Translations under genes and position numbers: made by a program
Part shown: positions 30,830 to 42,045 of the stretch, one piece after another
Layout of the letters: the number at the start of each line of letters is the position of its first letter
Numbering within the stretch: position 1 is the first letter of the stretch
Notes under the pieces: generated by a model
The model's database searches: none
What the model was told of the DNA's origin: nothing
What the model saw: only the letters and a program-made list of their open reading frames with translations
Assembly: GCA_016801885.1 (NCBI GenBank)
Contig: CM028897.1
Span: 21,169,501-21,233,500, forward strand
Length of the DNA stretch: 64,000 nt
Source: Toxotes chatareus
Taxonomy: Eukaryota > Chordata > Actinopteri > Toxotidae
Direction: 5' to 3'

Positions 30830-31250
30830 TGTGTCTTTATTGAACCCCAGCTACCTCTTCGAACAAGCCTTTCTGTGTAGCCACAAATCAGAGCTGCACA
30901 ATATTCAGGAGGAATCTTGGACCATTCAGAGCTGCTTCAGCTCAGCCATATTCTTCGGACGTCTGGTGTGAACTGCTCTTTAGGTCATTCTGCAGTACCT
31001 CTGTGGGATTAAGGTCTGGGCCCCGACACTCCAAATCGTGGATTTTCTTTGTTTGAAGTCATTCTGCAGGAGATTTACTTTGATGTTTAAGCTCAGTGTC
31101 CTGCTGTGTTACCCAACTACCAATGCTAATGGGGAAACATGGAGAGACTCTTCATGAATCTAGGGGAGGCTGTGTGCTCTGGCAGGCGTAGAAGCAATAG
31201 ATTTCGTTTTCTTCCAATCCATAATAGCTAACTCAAAATGCTTTTGCTCT
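30830..31250 (+). repeat. teleost interspersed repeat, probably a DNA transposon remnant
   Basis: Phrases ggaatcttggaccattcag, ttcagctcagccatattctt, gacgtctggtgtgaactgct, aggtcattctgcagtacctc and gggattaaggtctggg appear in the order I associate with a widespread fish and amphibian repeat. No intact frame. The superfamily is uncertain. Confidence 0.55.
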
Positions 31251-31529
31251 CAAGAAGAGTATAAACCTTCATTGAACAGTGGTTTAAAAGTTTCTAAAGA
31301 GCTGAGCTGGAGTTGTTTGCATGATGTTGTAAACACTGTATAAGTTATGTTGTCGCTGTGACATCATCAGCCTAACTGATGTACCTGAGCGATCAGCTGA
31401 CACGCCTGTGCTTTTGTTTCCTTGTCACCTCTGTCTGACAGTGGTTTTAAAGTAAAAGCTAAAACTGCCATCGTGCTTCTTTTGTCTTTTGGTATACTCT
31501 ATATACATATAATATATGTTATACATGTA

Positions 31530-31665
31530 TGTATATCTTATGTAAACATGATACCTGCTTAACATAATATTAGCATTGTTAGCATTCTGAAACACTTTAA
31601 AGCACTGCTGTGCCAAGCACAGCCTCACAGATCTGCTGGCATGCCTGTAGACTTTCTTATAATGT
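31530..31665 (-). repeat. teleost interspersed repeat fragment
   Basis: The minus strand reads agatctgtgaggctgtgctt, ggcacagcagtgctttaaag, gaatgctaacaatgctaat and ttaagcaggtatcatgttta. This is the characteristic order of a very common fish repeat rich in gctaac words. Other pieces are at 34168-34215 and 41755-41869. Confidence 0.6.
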
Positions 31666-31851
31666 AATTCAGTCGACTTTGACCACTGCACCATTTGTGC
31701 AGTCCACACTGTTTCTCCCCAAAACAGCCAGTATACCAACTGTCCAGACATCAGCTGTGAGCTTGTTAGCAATGAAGGCACCAATTACATGTAAGGGAGT
31801 GGGCCTCTAGGTGTGTTTGTGTTCAGCTCAGCCTCTGAACTAAGAACTCAC

Positions 31852-32097
31852 CAGAAACTCCAGCTCTTTCTGTAATTCAGCCTTCTTCAGCCTCTCTCTT
31901 TCTGCTTCTTCTTCTTTTTTTTTTTTTTTACATCCATAAAGTCCAGGGATAACTGAAACATTTTCAATCCATGTGTACATGTCTTTTCCATCAATTTGTG
32001 TCTCCCCAGACAAATCCATGTCTATTCCACTGACTTTGTATACAATTGTGCCACCTCTTAAAGATAGGCTGCTGTTATAATTTACAATCGACCACAC
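31852..32097 (-). CDS. candidate exon of an unidentified minus-strand gene
   Basis: A minus-strand frame of 85 codons ends at a strong donor: ctggagtttctg followed by GTGAGT at 31846-31851. The peptide includes GGTIVYKVSGIDMDLSGE, GKDMYTWIENVSVIPGLYG, then a Lys run encoded by an A tract (about 31917-31931) and the charged helix EEEAERERLKKAELQKELEF. The acceptor is unclear; aattataacag near 32072 is possible. The A tract may be a poly-A remnant rather than coding. I do not recognise the protein. The second half could be a coiled coil, but this is uncertain. Confidence 0.25.
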
Positions 32098-32121
32098 TCA
32101 ATCAATCAATCAATCAATCAA
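32098..32121. repeat. (AATC)n microsatellite
   Basis: About five tetranucleotide units, next to a T-rich (TATC/TTTA) patch at about 32125-32172. Confidence 0.9.
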
Positions 32122-32544
32122 CCTTTTTTCTTTTATTTATGTATTTATCTATCTATCTATTTATTTATTTAAGTTTGCCCTCTGTCTCTCTCTTCCTTTC
32201 TGATTTTTATGTAGTGAGAATGTTGGGAAGGTTTTTGGGAGAACCAAAACTCACATGATATGTGAGCCTGCATGTGAATCTGCAAACAACCTAATGGTTG
32301 TATAATCATTGTATAATCATTCTTCAGAGTATTCTAAGCTGCTGTGCAAAAGTTGTAGATCTATTACTTAAAGCAATCTTTCTGGATCATATTTCATCTT
32401 CTGCAGTCATGGAAACACAATGTGCTCCACAGGCTCTTTGTTTTTTTCTTTTAAAGGTAAAGCCTTTTTTGTTTTAGGTCTGAATCCTTGGCTACACATT
32501 GTCACTTGTCACTTGAACCAGATATTTAAAATTTCCAGTTCAGC
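32122..32544. other. non-coding stretch
   Basis: T-rich simple sequence followed by unremarkable DNA. No gene recognised. Confidence 0.5.
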
Positions 32545-32698
32545 TGACCTGCCTTGTGTGAGTGTCTTTGAACTGTGGGAGGAAACCCACACCAACACAG
32601 AAGAGGACACAAAAAACTCTGACACAGCTGACCTTTGGACTCAAACCCGCAACCTTCATGCTTTAAAGAAAAGGTACTAGCCACTGAGCTGCCATACT
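32545..32698 (-). mobile_element. tRNA-headed SINE, minus strand
   Basis: On the minus strand it starts with gtatggcagctcagtggcta (A-box-like), then ggttgcgggtttgagtcc (B-box-like), then tgtcctcttctgtgttggtg and gggtttcctcccacagttca. This head shares its right half with the SINE at 12901-13207, which lacks the A box. The 3' tail found in that copy is absent here, so this one is truncated at the other end. Confidence 0.7.
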
Positions 32699-32872
32699 CC
32701 CTCGTGCCAGTATCACTGATCAACATAAATCTAATTGCTGCAGTCTCTGGACCTGTTCCAAAGGGGTGTACGTGTGTTTGTCTTAGTGAGGTTCCAGGAC
32801 AGCAGATTTCAGGGAGGGTCTGCAGGCAGATGGGCAAGGCCTGACACACACTGTAAATCAACACGTTCAGTC

Positions 32873-32902
32873 AAGCACACACACACACACACACACACAC
32901 CA
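32873..32902. repeat. (CA)n microsatellite
   Basis: About 14 CA units, 130 bp upstream of a complementary (GT)n tract. Confidence 0.95.
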
Positions 32903-33028
32903 CTCCTAATCAAACACGGAGCAGACATGCTGTTCTTGCCAAGCTTGACTGTGTGGGTGTTTATGTGGGGTGCTCAGGTGTTGTGTGTGTGTTTGCGCGT
33001 GCGGTAGCAGATGGTGACGATCTGCTTT

Positions 33029-33031
<3 letters not shown>

Positions 33032-33060
<29 letters not shown>
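33032..33060. repeat. (GT)n microsatellite
   Basis: About 14 GT units, forming with the (CA)n at 32873 a potential fold-back pair. Confidence 0.95.
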
Positions 33061-33063
<3 letters not shown>

Positions 33064-33492
33064 AAACTGAGTTGATTAGGAAGATGAGTCAAACAGTACA
33101 TGATGAAATATGAGTTCTGCAAACACTAATGCCGCTTTCTCATTAAGGTACCGGCATCAAGTGAACTGTGAGGCTGCAGCCTGAGTATGTTGGTCGGTCA
33201 TTGGAATAGTCTCAGCTGTGTCTGTCTGTTCGTGATTGTAGGAAGTGTGTATGTCATTACTAGACCCTGTCAGCCCCAACCCCCACCACACACGCGCACA
33301 TACACACACACAATTTGTTAATAGTGCCATCTGCTGGGAAAAAAAAAAGACAAAAACATCAAGATATTAAGTGAGACAGTGTATCAACATAACCATCAGT
33401 ATTTGTGGTGGAAGCAGTACACAGAATGCATCTGGTACACTGTTTTGACTGGGAAAAGCTAAGAGTTTCCTCTCCAGACTTTTTTTATACAG
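33061..33492. other. non-coding stretch
   Basis: A CA-rich patch near 33285-33312 and a short poly-A at 33340. No gene recognised apart from the candidate exon that follows. Confidence 0.5.
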
Positions 33493-33582
33493 CTGCTAAA
33501 AGACACTTTTCCTGAGGAACTGAGAGAACTTGTTCCTGTTCTGGGTAAAATTAAATGGCAGTCCACATCAAGAGCATTCAAC
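33493..33582 (+). CDS. candidate penultimate exon of an unidentified plus-strand gene
   Basis: A 90-bp segment is bounded by a good acceptor (tccagactttttttatacag) and a GTAAGC donor at 33583. It is open in frame 1 for exactly 30 codons and includes DTFPEELRELVPVLGKIKW and STSRAFN, an amphipathic charged peptide. If spliced to 33926, the frame continues without a phase change into a second open segment that ends in TGA. The family is not recognised. The two-exon agreement is the main support. Confidence 0.35.
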
Positions 33583-33689
33583 GTAAGCTAAGAAGCTTCA
33601 TAATTTAGTGTTGCAAAGGGCTCTCACACCATTCTGCCAAGTTTGGGACAGATTTAACTACAGGAAGTTAGAACAACTTCCTGTTTCAC

Positions 33690-33890
33690 AGAACAAAGGG
33701 GAGGACAGGACTTAAATACACAAGGACGCGGGAAGACAATTAGGCACAGGTGCAACACATTAGGGGCGGGACAGGTAATCAAAAAGGCGGGAAACAAAGG
33801 AGGGCAGGAAGTAAATCAACAATGAGACAGAGGGTTAGTGATTTCAAAGTAAAACAGGAAACTAACAAAACCGGTACAAGGAAAACAGAC
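33690..33890 (+). repeat. teleost interspersed repeat fragment within the candidate intron
   Basis: Phrases cacaggtgcaacacattagg, ggcgggacaggtaatc, ggcaggaagtaaatcaac and aaaacaggaaactaac follow the order of a common fish repeat. A segment at 63380-63760 shows related sentence structure (cagtttattggaagaaac). Non-coding. Confidence 0.5.
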
Positions 33891-33925
33891 AAACAGGAGC
33901 TGGTTGTCACTGCTCTCTGATGCAG

Positions 33926-34105
33926 CACTTGTCCAATCAGAGGCTGCAGATTTACCTACAGATGTGTCCTGCTGCCTTCAAACGGCTGCAGAGATTTATT
34001 GAACTGAAGGAGAAACTTTTCAGACAGTATCAAGCAGCTGTGGACAACAGACACTGGAACAACCACTTCTATTCATTTATAGATCAGTGCAGATTCATTT
34101 ACTGA
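33926..34105 (+). CDS. candidate terminal exon of an unidentified plus-strand gene
   Basis: An acceptor (ttgtcactgctctctgatgcag) precedes 59 open codons ending in TGA at 34103-34105. The peptide starts HLSNQRLQIYLQMCPAAF and continues KRLQRFIELKEKLFRQYQAA, then a His/Trp/aromatic-rich end (NRHWNNHFYSFIDQ). The composition is helical and protein-like, not repeat-like. No AATAAA is seen close downstream. The exon follows in phase from 33493-33582. I do not recognise the protein; chance or an old retrocopy remains possible. Confidence 0.35.
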   Translation, partial: HLSNQRLQIYLQMCPAAFKRLQRFIELKEKLFRQYQAAVDNRHWNNHFYSFIDQCRFIY

Positions 34106-34167
34106 AATTCCCACTTTAAATTGATCACACATTATTTTTTGATGACAATTTCTTCTCTGAGATAGGG

Positions 34168-34215
34168 CCCTTGGAGTACAGCCATGCTAGTGGCTCTGTG
34201 AGGCTGCGCTTCAAC
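34168..34215 (+). repeat. small fragment of a gctaac-rich teleost repeat
   Basis: The phrase tacagccatgctagtggctc followed by tgtgaggctgcgctt matches the start of the family seen at 31530-31665. Confidence 0.5.
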
Positions 34216-37200
34216 AAACTGGTGACAAGCCCTTTTGGAATAGGACACATCTATGGTTGGTCTGGGATTTGTCCAGACTAACCACATATATAGTTTATTC
34301 TAACATGGGCTGGATTTTTGCAGCATGGGCTATTTGTTCTATCACTTATGAATATATTGTAACCACCTAAGACATTGTTGAGATTTGGAAATATATTGAT
34401 ATCACAAAAGAGTAAGTCAAATGTTGAACACAAGCCTGCTAGTAGAATTCATTTAATTTCATTTACATTAACATTCTTACCCAATCTGTTTGTTTTTTTA
34501 AAATCAAGCTCTTTTCACCTCCTGCTTCAACTTTGACTGACAGCACTACGCTGTAGCTGGGTACATATAGTTTCCTGTCACATATAGTGTCTAAAAATAA
34601 TAGGCCAGCTTGTTATACCAGTGAAATGTTGATTGTGTCAAACTAAATTATTCTGTCTTTGTGTGTGTGTGTGTGTGTCTCATAGCACTTCAGCACAGAG
34701 CAGCTACAGAAATAAGGAGAGCAACTTGGTAAGTACGGCAGTGTGACTTTCTCTTAATGTCTGAACTGTAAGTTGATTTTTTATTTTCTTTTACCAGTTC
34801 AGTCAAATACTAGATTGATAATCAGACTGCAGAGCCATTTGGTTTCCTGATATCGCATTCATGGTGGCTAATTTCTGCTCTTACTCAGGCTTTGTTGCTA
34901 TTTCGCTGTCACTACTTTGCATGGATGTAGCTCTTTTTCCTCTTTTTTTAATTCTTTTTATTTTTCATCCTTTGGCTCTGGTACAGAAAAATGGCATCCC
35001 ATTATTAAAACCGCCTGCAGAGAGATGAGTTAGTCTGGCTGTGTGAGTAAATTAGTAATTAGATAACCTTCATGATTTGAAATTTTAATTTCATTGTGTT
35101 CTTGGAGGTGTTCAAGGTGTTTAGCTAGAAGTTAAAATTGTGCCCACTTTCACGTGGGCATAATTTGAACTATGGTGGTACAACATCTTTTTTTTAGGCT
35201 GTAAGGTTCCAAAGTCACAGTTTTATTAATGTCCTTCTGCACACACCGTGCACCATCAACAGCCACATTAGTTGTAGCTAATGTTCATTATACAGGAACC
35301 TTGATGACAGGCCTAAGTGGAAATTTTTTTAGTTAAATTGTAAGTTCAAAACTTTTAAAGTCTGTCTTAAAATAATAGGTGTGCATTTGAACTCCAAAAC
35401 AGGAAGTGTTTTTCAGATAGTTAATGCTTGGAAGTCTGCAAATATACTGATTATATCACTCTGTAATCCCTCTACAGGCCAAAGTGAACTGAGGATTTTT
35501 GGGTTCGAGTGAGACCAGTAGAACGTTGAGTTGACTCGACCAAAAAGAACAACTCATTGCTTCCTGTCAGTTTCAGATCAAAAATCTGAAATGAAATCTT
35601 TGTCTGTACATCAGAGCTGCTGTGATGAAAGAAAAATAATTTGCAACCCATTACCACCCAGTACAGAGCCTTTAGCAGCCCAGCTGTGTGTTGTTTCCAC
35701 TCGTTCATTAGCACTACAGGTCTCTGCAGGGTGCTGAACAGGAGTGTGCTAACAAATAATAAACACTAGATGGAGCCTGCATGCCATCAGTGGCAATTCA
35801 GCCAGTGTATCAACATGAAGACTGCCAACATACATACATGTTTTTGTCACAATAGGAACATGTCAACAGAGATAAAGAAAACTGCAAAAAATATGAACAG
35901 GTAGAGTGAGTCTTATCAAGGATAAACAGGTATAACTAATGGATGGAGGGATGCCATGTAGGGAATGACTTTTGACTATTTTATATAATGAAAAATACTC
36001 TCAAATGCAGATTATTTAAGCTAAATAAAAGGTTTTTTTATTAGACGCAAAGGATGGACAGAGGGTCAGAGTCATCGATGGCCTAAGTGTTAGAAAAGTG
36101 TTTTTTTTTTTTTTTTTTTAGCCCTGAGGGTTGCCAGTTCAGTCCTCTCTGATAAATCCAGGTGGAAAAGTTAAAGAGTCACTGCCTCTTTAAAACTATG
36201 AGATGCCACTAAGTTAACCCCCAGCTGTTCCGGTGGAGCTGTTCAGTGACCAGCAGATGACAGTGGCTGTAATGTGCAGGTGTAAATGTGTGTGACTCTG
36301 TGAGTGGAAACATTGCTGAAAAAGAGAGCCTGCCTCTGGGACACTTCCTTGGTTTAGATAAAGGTTTATATCCAATTTAACCATTTTAAATTTCTGTTCT
36401 CATAGTGTGGTCCTCTGTCCACTATTATGATTCAGATTAGATGTTTATGGTGTTCTGTGTGTTTTGGTTCTGGTTCTTTGGTTCTGGTTCAGTATTGAAA
36501 TAAAGTAAAATAAGATATCTCAAAAGGAAGGAAACCTGCTTGTGTTTGGGACTGAACCTTGGTGTCCTGCATGGGATGGAAGTGCATAGTTTCTTTTTCT
36601 GTTTAGCCATCATACATATACTTACTGTCTCCAGTCATAGTGGTGTCTAAGTGATGTCTAATCCAGCCATTGTTATCTGTTCATCCATGTTTACAACCAA
36701 GAACCGCTAGCAGCTGATGTGGTGTGCCTTTGTGTAATTTCATTCATATTCAAGGTTGTAATTTTGCAGTGGGGATGGTGGGTGGGGAAGTTGCCCCCCT
36801 ACGCTTTTCAAATTTTAATTTAAACCCCCGTCATTGTTTGAGGAGGATATTCTCTGAATATTATTTTCATACTGACAAAATCCATGTGTGAAGTGACTTA
36901 AAAGAGAGATAAAAATGCTGATACATGATACTGATACATCTGAAGCTCCTTTAGTTATTACCATATCCTCTAAACAAGGAGCTTAAGCAGCAGTGAGCAC
37001 TACAGCAGGTGCTGTGTGGACTGTTTTGCCCTATCACTAGGGCAATGACATAAAGTTTGTTGGTGCTGTTTGCAGCCTGAAAGACAGTAGAATTGAACAT
37101 CAAAGATGAGATAGTAAAGTTCATGGCTCTTTCTAGTAAAGATGCAAATGCAGCCAAATCTATCAGAAAGTTTCAGGCATCTGTAGAAGATTCTAAACAT

Positions 37201-38142
37201 GATTTTAAGTAAATGCAATAACAATGCAGAGGTTTACACTGTATTTCTATTTTCTATTTAGCTACCATTATTATGGAAAGCACAACAACCAAGTTCTGCT
37301 ATTTTTTACTTCATTGTGTTTCCCTCATGTTAAATTGTGAAGACATATAGGCTTCAAACACTGAAAAGGAAGCAGTTAACAGCTAACTCACAGTTCAGCC
37401 CAGTCTGGAAGGACATGCCTGTGTCCCACTGTGAAGTCACCCTGGGTTTGAGGACTCTCTGGTTGACACTTGAGCCCTTCCTGCACACTTTCCAGCAGTC
37501 TGCACAACCTGACTTGATGATTCCCAAATGCTGATTTGGTTCACACAAATGATTTACTCACCACCAAAGTACGAACAACACCCACTTCACAGTGGGGAAT
37601 GAGATACAATGTGACAGAAATGTCTCTGTCCAGGTAACGTGAGGTCACATAGTGCTGTCTCATTCATCAGACAGCGTTTGGAGCTCTCACACCCTCCTGC
37701 CCTCACACCCTGAGTCTGAGTGCTGAGGGTTTAGGAGGGACATTAGAACAGGGTCACTGACTCCACTGCAATATTCTACTTCCTACTAGCAACCTAGGAA
37801 TGATAGGAACTGTAGTTACATACATTGCAGAAAAAACCTGAAAAACAATAAAAACACAGTTCATATAGTCTCATATTATTAAGGCTCATGTCCCATCTTC
37901 ATGGTTCTAATGTCCCTGGGACACTGACGCTGTCCTCTCTTTGTTCTGACACAGATTAAATTAAATGCTACACGTATGTACACAGATGTCCATGTAAAAA
38001 AAACCAAATAGCTTTTGACTTTCACTCACCATTCACCACACACACCAAACCTCACATTGTCTTGTAAATTAATGCACTTTTTACCCATGAAAAACAGAGC
38101 TTGTGTTGATGTTTTAAAAAAGAGATTTGGGATCTTCAACTC
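34216..38142. other. non-coding stretch
   Basis: Mostly unique-looking AT-rich DNA. It contains a short GT repeat at 34659-34678, poly-T at 36099-36119 and a C-rich patch near 36795-36800 that may belong to a miniature repeat. Short open frames have no family resemblance. Confidence 0.5.
34686..34728 (+). other. possible micro-exon with consensus splice sites
   Basis: A 43-bp segment lies between a GT-rich tract ending ctcatag and a consensus donor TTG/GTAAGTA. It is open in two frames, one reading TSAQSSYRNKESNL. It lies downstream of a candidate terminal exon, so it would belong to another transcript. Weak evidence. Confidence 0.12.
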
Positions 38143-38200
38143 TTTATTTATTTATTTATTTGTTTATTTATTTATTTATTCATTCATTCATTCATTATTT
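38143..38200. repeat. (TTTA)n-(TTCA)n microsatellite
   Basis: About ten TTTA-type units passing into four TTCA units. Confidence 0.95.
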
Positions 38201-38363
38201 ACATTTCCAGTGGGTAAAATTTGGAAGTATAATGAATGCATGGATCTTTTATTATGTTTAACAGTCGTCAGATCTGAATAATCTTTTGTCACTTTTGTAA
38301 CTTCTGTCGGGACAATACCTGACTGGCATCCCAGAAAAAAATGATAACAATAGCAACAGTCAA

Positions 38364-38389
38364 ACAATATAACAATATTGTTATATTGT
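38364..38389. repeat. 26-bp perfect palindrome
   Basis: The sequence acaatataacaat is followed immediately by its exact reverse complement, with no spacer. It is AT-rich and could extrude as a small cruciform. Confidence 0.95.
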
Positions 38390-39677
38390 CTTGCTAAGAC
38401 ATGTAGTGACTATAAAATAAGGCTGTAAATAAAAGGAGTGATAACTAAGAAAGACGAGCCTGTGATTTAAAGTCATGCTCTCAGCCTGTGGGGGGTGCTA
38501 GCACGGCTTTAGACTTTTCCGTTGTGAACACACCACTGTAACAGAGCTCATGATGGTGGCAGAGAGAGAAGTGATCGTCTACACAGCTTACATAAATAGA
38601 AACAAGGGATGTGTGGAGAAGAAAATACTCTAAGCCAGTTAATCTGGCACTGTATTAAGAGTATGAAAAACTTCAAATGGGGAACCTTTTGTTCAAATGA
38701 CCCATATTACAGACAGGCCTCAGGGGTCCTGCGGGAGAAAAGGTCTCTCTCGTTCATGCTGCTTGATTATGAATGCTGCCCGGGGATATTGCTGAACTTC
38801 TGATAATTGCGGCTGACCAGAGCCTTTGGCTTTGATAGCCTAAACAAACTCACCTCGGTGCTGTGTCCTCCAACACACCCCTGCTCCGCTCAGCGCTGAA
38901 AAGGCTCCTAATACAGAGAGAACACTACTCAGCTTTCTGAAGAATCACAGTGAATCATCAGGGAGCTCACAGAGTGGTGCGATGCTTTTCCCACAAGCAA
39001 CACACACACACTAATTGAAGGGAGATGATGATGATCATTACAGATGATAAAGATCAACTGAATGAAGGCTTCTCTCAGAAGAACACTGGTAACCACGTGA
39101 CAACTTCTACAGCGTGGTTCATCAGGCAATAGTGCAGTTCGGATCTAGAGACCGCTAGGGCTTTGTGTGTGTGTGTGTGTGCGCGTGTGTGTGTGTGTGC
39201 GTGTCTGCTAATTTACCTCAGCAGAGAAATAAGAACACAGGTATTACAAACCCTGTCCCCTAAAAATAAACTTCACATATACAGTAACTAATTTACATTA
39301 GAATATGTGTTTTAAAGTCACCTGGATTACACCTGGTTCAGTATGATCCATTTGTTTCAGTATAATATATCTGCTATTTTATTTTATTTTTATTTTTACT
39401 TTTTATTTTTTTTGATCCCTTCATTTGCTATAGACATTCACATTGCCCAGTGGACACTCTAACTGATCCTGTAGAGCCAATATGAGGACAGCATTTCCAC
39501 TGCTGAGGATCTAAATGTAATAATTATGATAATAATTAAAATAATAATAAGCATACTTTTTGATGCAAACAAATTATCACCATACAAATCAATACTACTG
39601 AATTCTAGAAATTATTAGAACTACAGCATACAGACCTAAAAATAAATCAATAAATACTAAAGCGATGTGTAATCTTC

Positions 39678-39680
<3 letters not shown>
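38390..39680. other. non-coding stretch
   Basis: Includes (GT)n with GC interruptions at 39164-39204 and an AT-rich region at 39365-39415. No gene recognised. Confidence 0.5.

Positions 39681-39714
<34 letters not shown>
39681..39714. repeat. (CA)n microsatellite
   Basis: About 16 CA units. Confidence 0.97.
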
Positions 39715-39718
<4 letters not shown>

Positions 39719-39744
39719 ACACCCACAAATATAAACTGGTTGAT

Positions 39745-39850
39745 TTAGTTCATACATTCATATTTCCCTCAGGATGAATTATAAAAACTCTGACCCTCTG
39801 TCTTAACATTTAGCTCCATTGTCAGGTCAAAATTTTATTTTATCCAAAGC
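39745..39850 (+). repeat. fragment of the repeat family seen at 6440-6790
   Basis: Contains ttccctcaggatgaattata, aactctgaccc and cattgtcaggtcaaaatttt, a segment I associate with a later part of the same widespread fish repeat. Confidence 0.45.
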
Positions 39851-39949
39851 ACTGCTGTGCCTAAGGAGTCTCTTGCAACCAGATCATACTGTATTGTCAT
39901 ATCATATCATATCATAGTGAATGACAATGAAGTCTATTTGAGCTCCAGA

Positions 39950-40140
39950 TCTTTTACTTAAGTAAGAACACCAGCACCACAGTGTAAAAACACTGTGGTA
40001 CAAGCTACTGCTCCTACATTCAAAATCCTATTTAAGTAACATACAGAAGTATGAGCAGCATGTAGTTAAAGTTTCAGAATTAAAGTACTGGTTCTGCTGT
40101 AAAATGTCTGGAGTTAGTTCTAATACTTTATGTAAAGTTA
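39950..40140 (+). repeat. teleost tacttaagta repeat, copy A
   Basis: Contains ttttacttaagtaagaacac, ggtacaagctactgctccta, cattcaaaatcctatttaag, acatacagaagtatgagcag and aattaaagtactggttctgc. This is the order of a very common fish miniature DNA element. Fragments of the family also lie at 52400-52570 and 53011-53200. Confidence 0.65.
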
Positions 40141-40150
40141 GCCAGTTTAG

Positions 40151-40430
40151 TCCAGTGGTTCCTGACCCCCAGGGGTCGGGCCCCTCAGAAGGCTACAAAG
40201 ATGAATCTGAAGGGTCATGAGATGAGTGATGGGAGAAGAAACAAGAAAAAAAATTAAGTCCTGATCCACAAATCTATTTCCATTTATAGGACTTAATATG
40301 TTCTTTTAACGAAATGATTTGCAGCAGTTACTGAAATGAACCCATGTGAGAAGTTCAGAGGGGAAATGTCTGTGGTGGAACTGCTAACAGCTCATGTGAA
40401 ACATGACAAGGAGAAAACACATCGCTTCTT
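40151..40430 (+). mobile_element. hAT-type miniature element fragment
   Basis: Begins ccagtggttcctgaccccca, a hAT-like terminus. It continues with aagatgaatctgaagggtca, tgagatgagtgatgggagaa, ctgatccacaaatctatttc and gttcagaggggaaatgtctg, matching a widespread fish non-autonomous element. The far end and target duplication were not resolved. No coding. Confidence 0.6.
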
Positions 40431-41754
40431 TTTTTTTTAAGGTAGGTAATATGTGCTGCATCTATGAGGTCATCACAAAAAAAAAAAACAGTAAGTGTGT
40501 CTGTTACATAATGTACTGCAATAAAAAGTGCAATATTTTCCTCTGAAATGCAGTGAAATAAGAATAAAGCTGCATAAAACTGACATATTCCACATATTGA
40601 AACATAATGCAAACCTTCATCTAATACTACTACTACTACTGCTGCTACTAATAAAAATAATCCAGAAAATTCTTCCACACGTGACAGTGAGTTCTGTGTA
40701 TGTGTGTCAGTACCAAGTCTAATTCAGTTTCTTGACCCAGTGACATTCAGTGTTGTTAATTTGTCTGAATGCAGAAACACTTCTACATTCAGTGTACAGA
40801 TCACACACTGTACTGGCACAGTGTGCGTGTGTGTATTTATGTGGTCTGTTCTTTACATGACTTGCCTCATCATAATTCCAGTGTGTTACCGGTCCCTTTA
40901 CTTTACTCTTTAGCTATGACTGTGTGCGATAGAGGCACAGAGTGACCAGCGGGGGGCAGGAGGTTTCCAATTTAAATTGCATGTGAATGTGTGTGCGAGT
41001 CTGTGTGCGTGTGAGAGAGAGTGTGTGTGTATCTGCATGTGCTGCCCACAACGGGACTTCATCAGTTAATTAGTTTTTCTCCCTTATTTTTACTCTTAGT
41101 CTGCCCATTGGGGATTTCTTTCTCTCTCTTGTTCTCTCTCTCTTTCCCTTTTGCTCTGTCTTTCTCTCCCTCTCTCTTCATCACTGTATTATCTATATCA
41201 GCAAATTACACTGCAGGGAAATCTTTTTTTTTTTTTTTTTCATTTAAATAGCCCACTCACTCTCTCACTCTCTTTTTTTCCCTCTCACTCTTTCCTTATC
41301 CATTTCTCCCTCCATAAGCCTATTCCCCTTGAAGTGTGCTGGTTATGGATGCTCAAGTTGTCGGCCTGAGACCAGGAGATTATTAGGAAGATACATGATT
41401 AAAGAAACTCTCACTTCCTCCATGGCTACAGACAAAAACTTTGCCAGCAGACAGATTCAGACCCTTTCAGTTTTACTTCACACATCTGCTGGCACAACCA
41501 GACTACAGGGCAGGCTGTCTGACAATGTGACATTAAAAGCACTGGCTGTTCTGTCTTTAATGGTAACATGGATGACTCCTTACATGAAGGATTGAAATGT
41601 GAAGTGAAAGAGAGCAGAATGAAAAGAAAGAATGGGAGAATGAGTAACTGGTGGTGTTTATGGAGGCACACTTAACACACTTAATACAAATTAAACTGAA
41701 TACACTATCGTTGTATTATACTGGATTGTTTCAGGTGACATCTCTGTGTCTCTA
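40431..41754. other. non-coding stretch
   Basis: Poly-A at about 40477-40490, (TAC)n-like patch at 40627-40650, GT-rich patch at about 40986-41034, CT-rich patch at 41115-41180 and poly-T at about 41223-41240. No gene recognised. Confidence 0.5.
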
Positions 41755-41869
41755 CATAAATGCTAACATCATACGTGTTGATGTTGGGCATCATGCATGT
41801 TGATGTTTGCCAGGTTGATGGGAATGTCAGTAGATTTGCAGGGAACTGGTCATAAATGACACTTCACAT
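41755..41869 (+). repeat. gctaac-rich teleost repeat fragment
   Basis: Contains aaatgctaacatcatacgtg, gttgatgtttgccagg, ttgatgggaatgtcagtaga and tttgcagggaactggtcata, which follow the 3' half of the family at 31530-31665. Confidence 0.55.
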
Positions 41870-42045
41870 TCTGAAGTGTCCCTGTGCAAGATACTGAAAC
41901 CCAAAGTTCACCCAGTGACTGCTCCATCAGTGTGTGAATGGGTTGAATGAATGCATGTGAATGGGTGAATGTGGCAAGTATTGTAAAGCACTTTGAGTAG
42001 AGGATAATACGAGAAAAGTGCTATATAGGTGCAGTCCATTTACCA
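41870..42045 (+). mobile_element. SINE/LINE-type 3' tail, same family as 6948-7093
   Basis: Reads ccctgtgcaagatactgaaa, ccatcagtgtgtgaatgggt, gtaaagcactttgagtagag, aaaagtgctatataggtgca and ends gtccatttacca. The tRNA-like head is missing, so it is 5' truncated. Confidence 0.6.
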
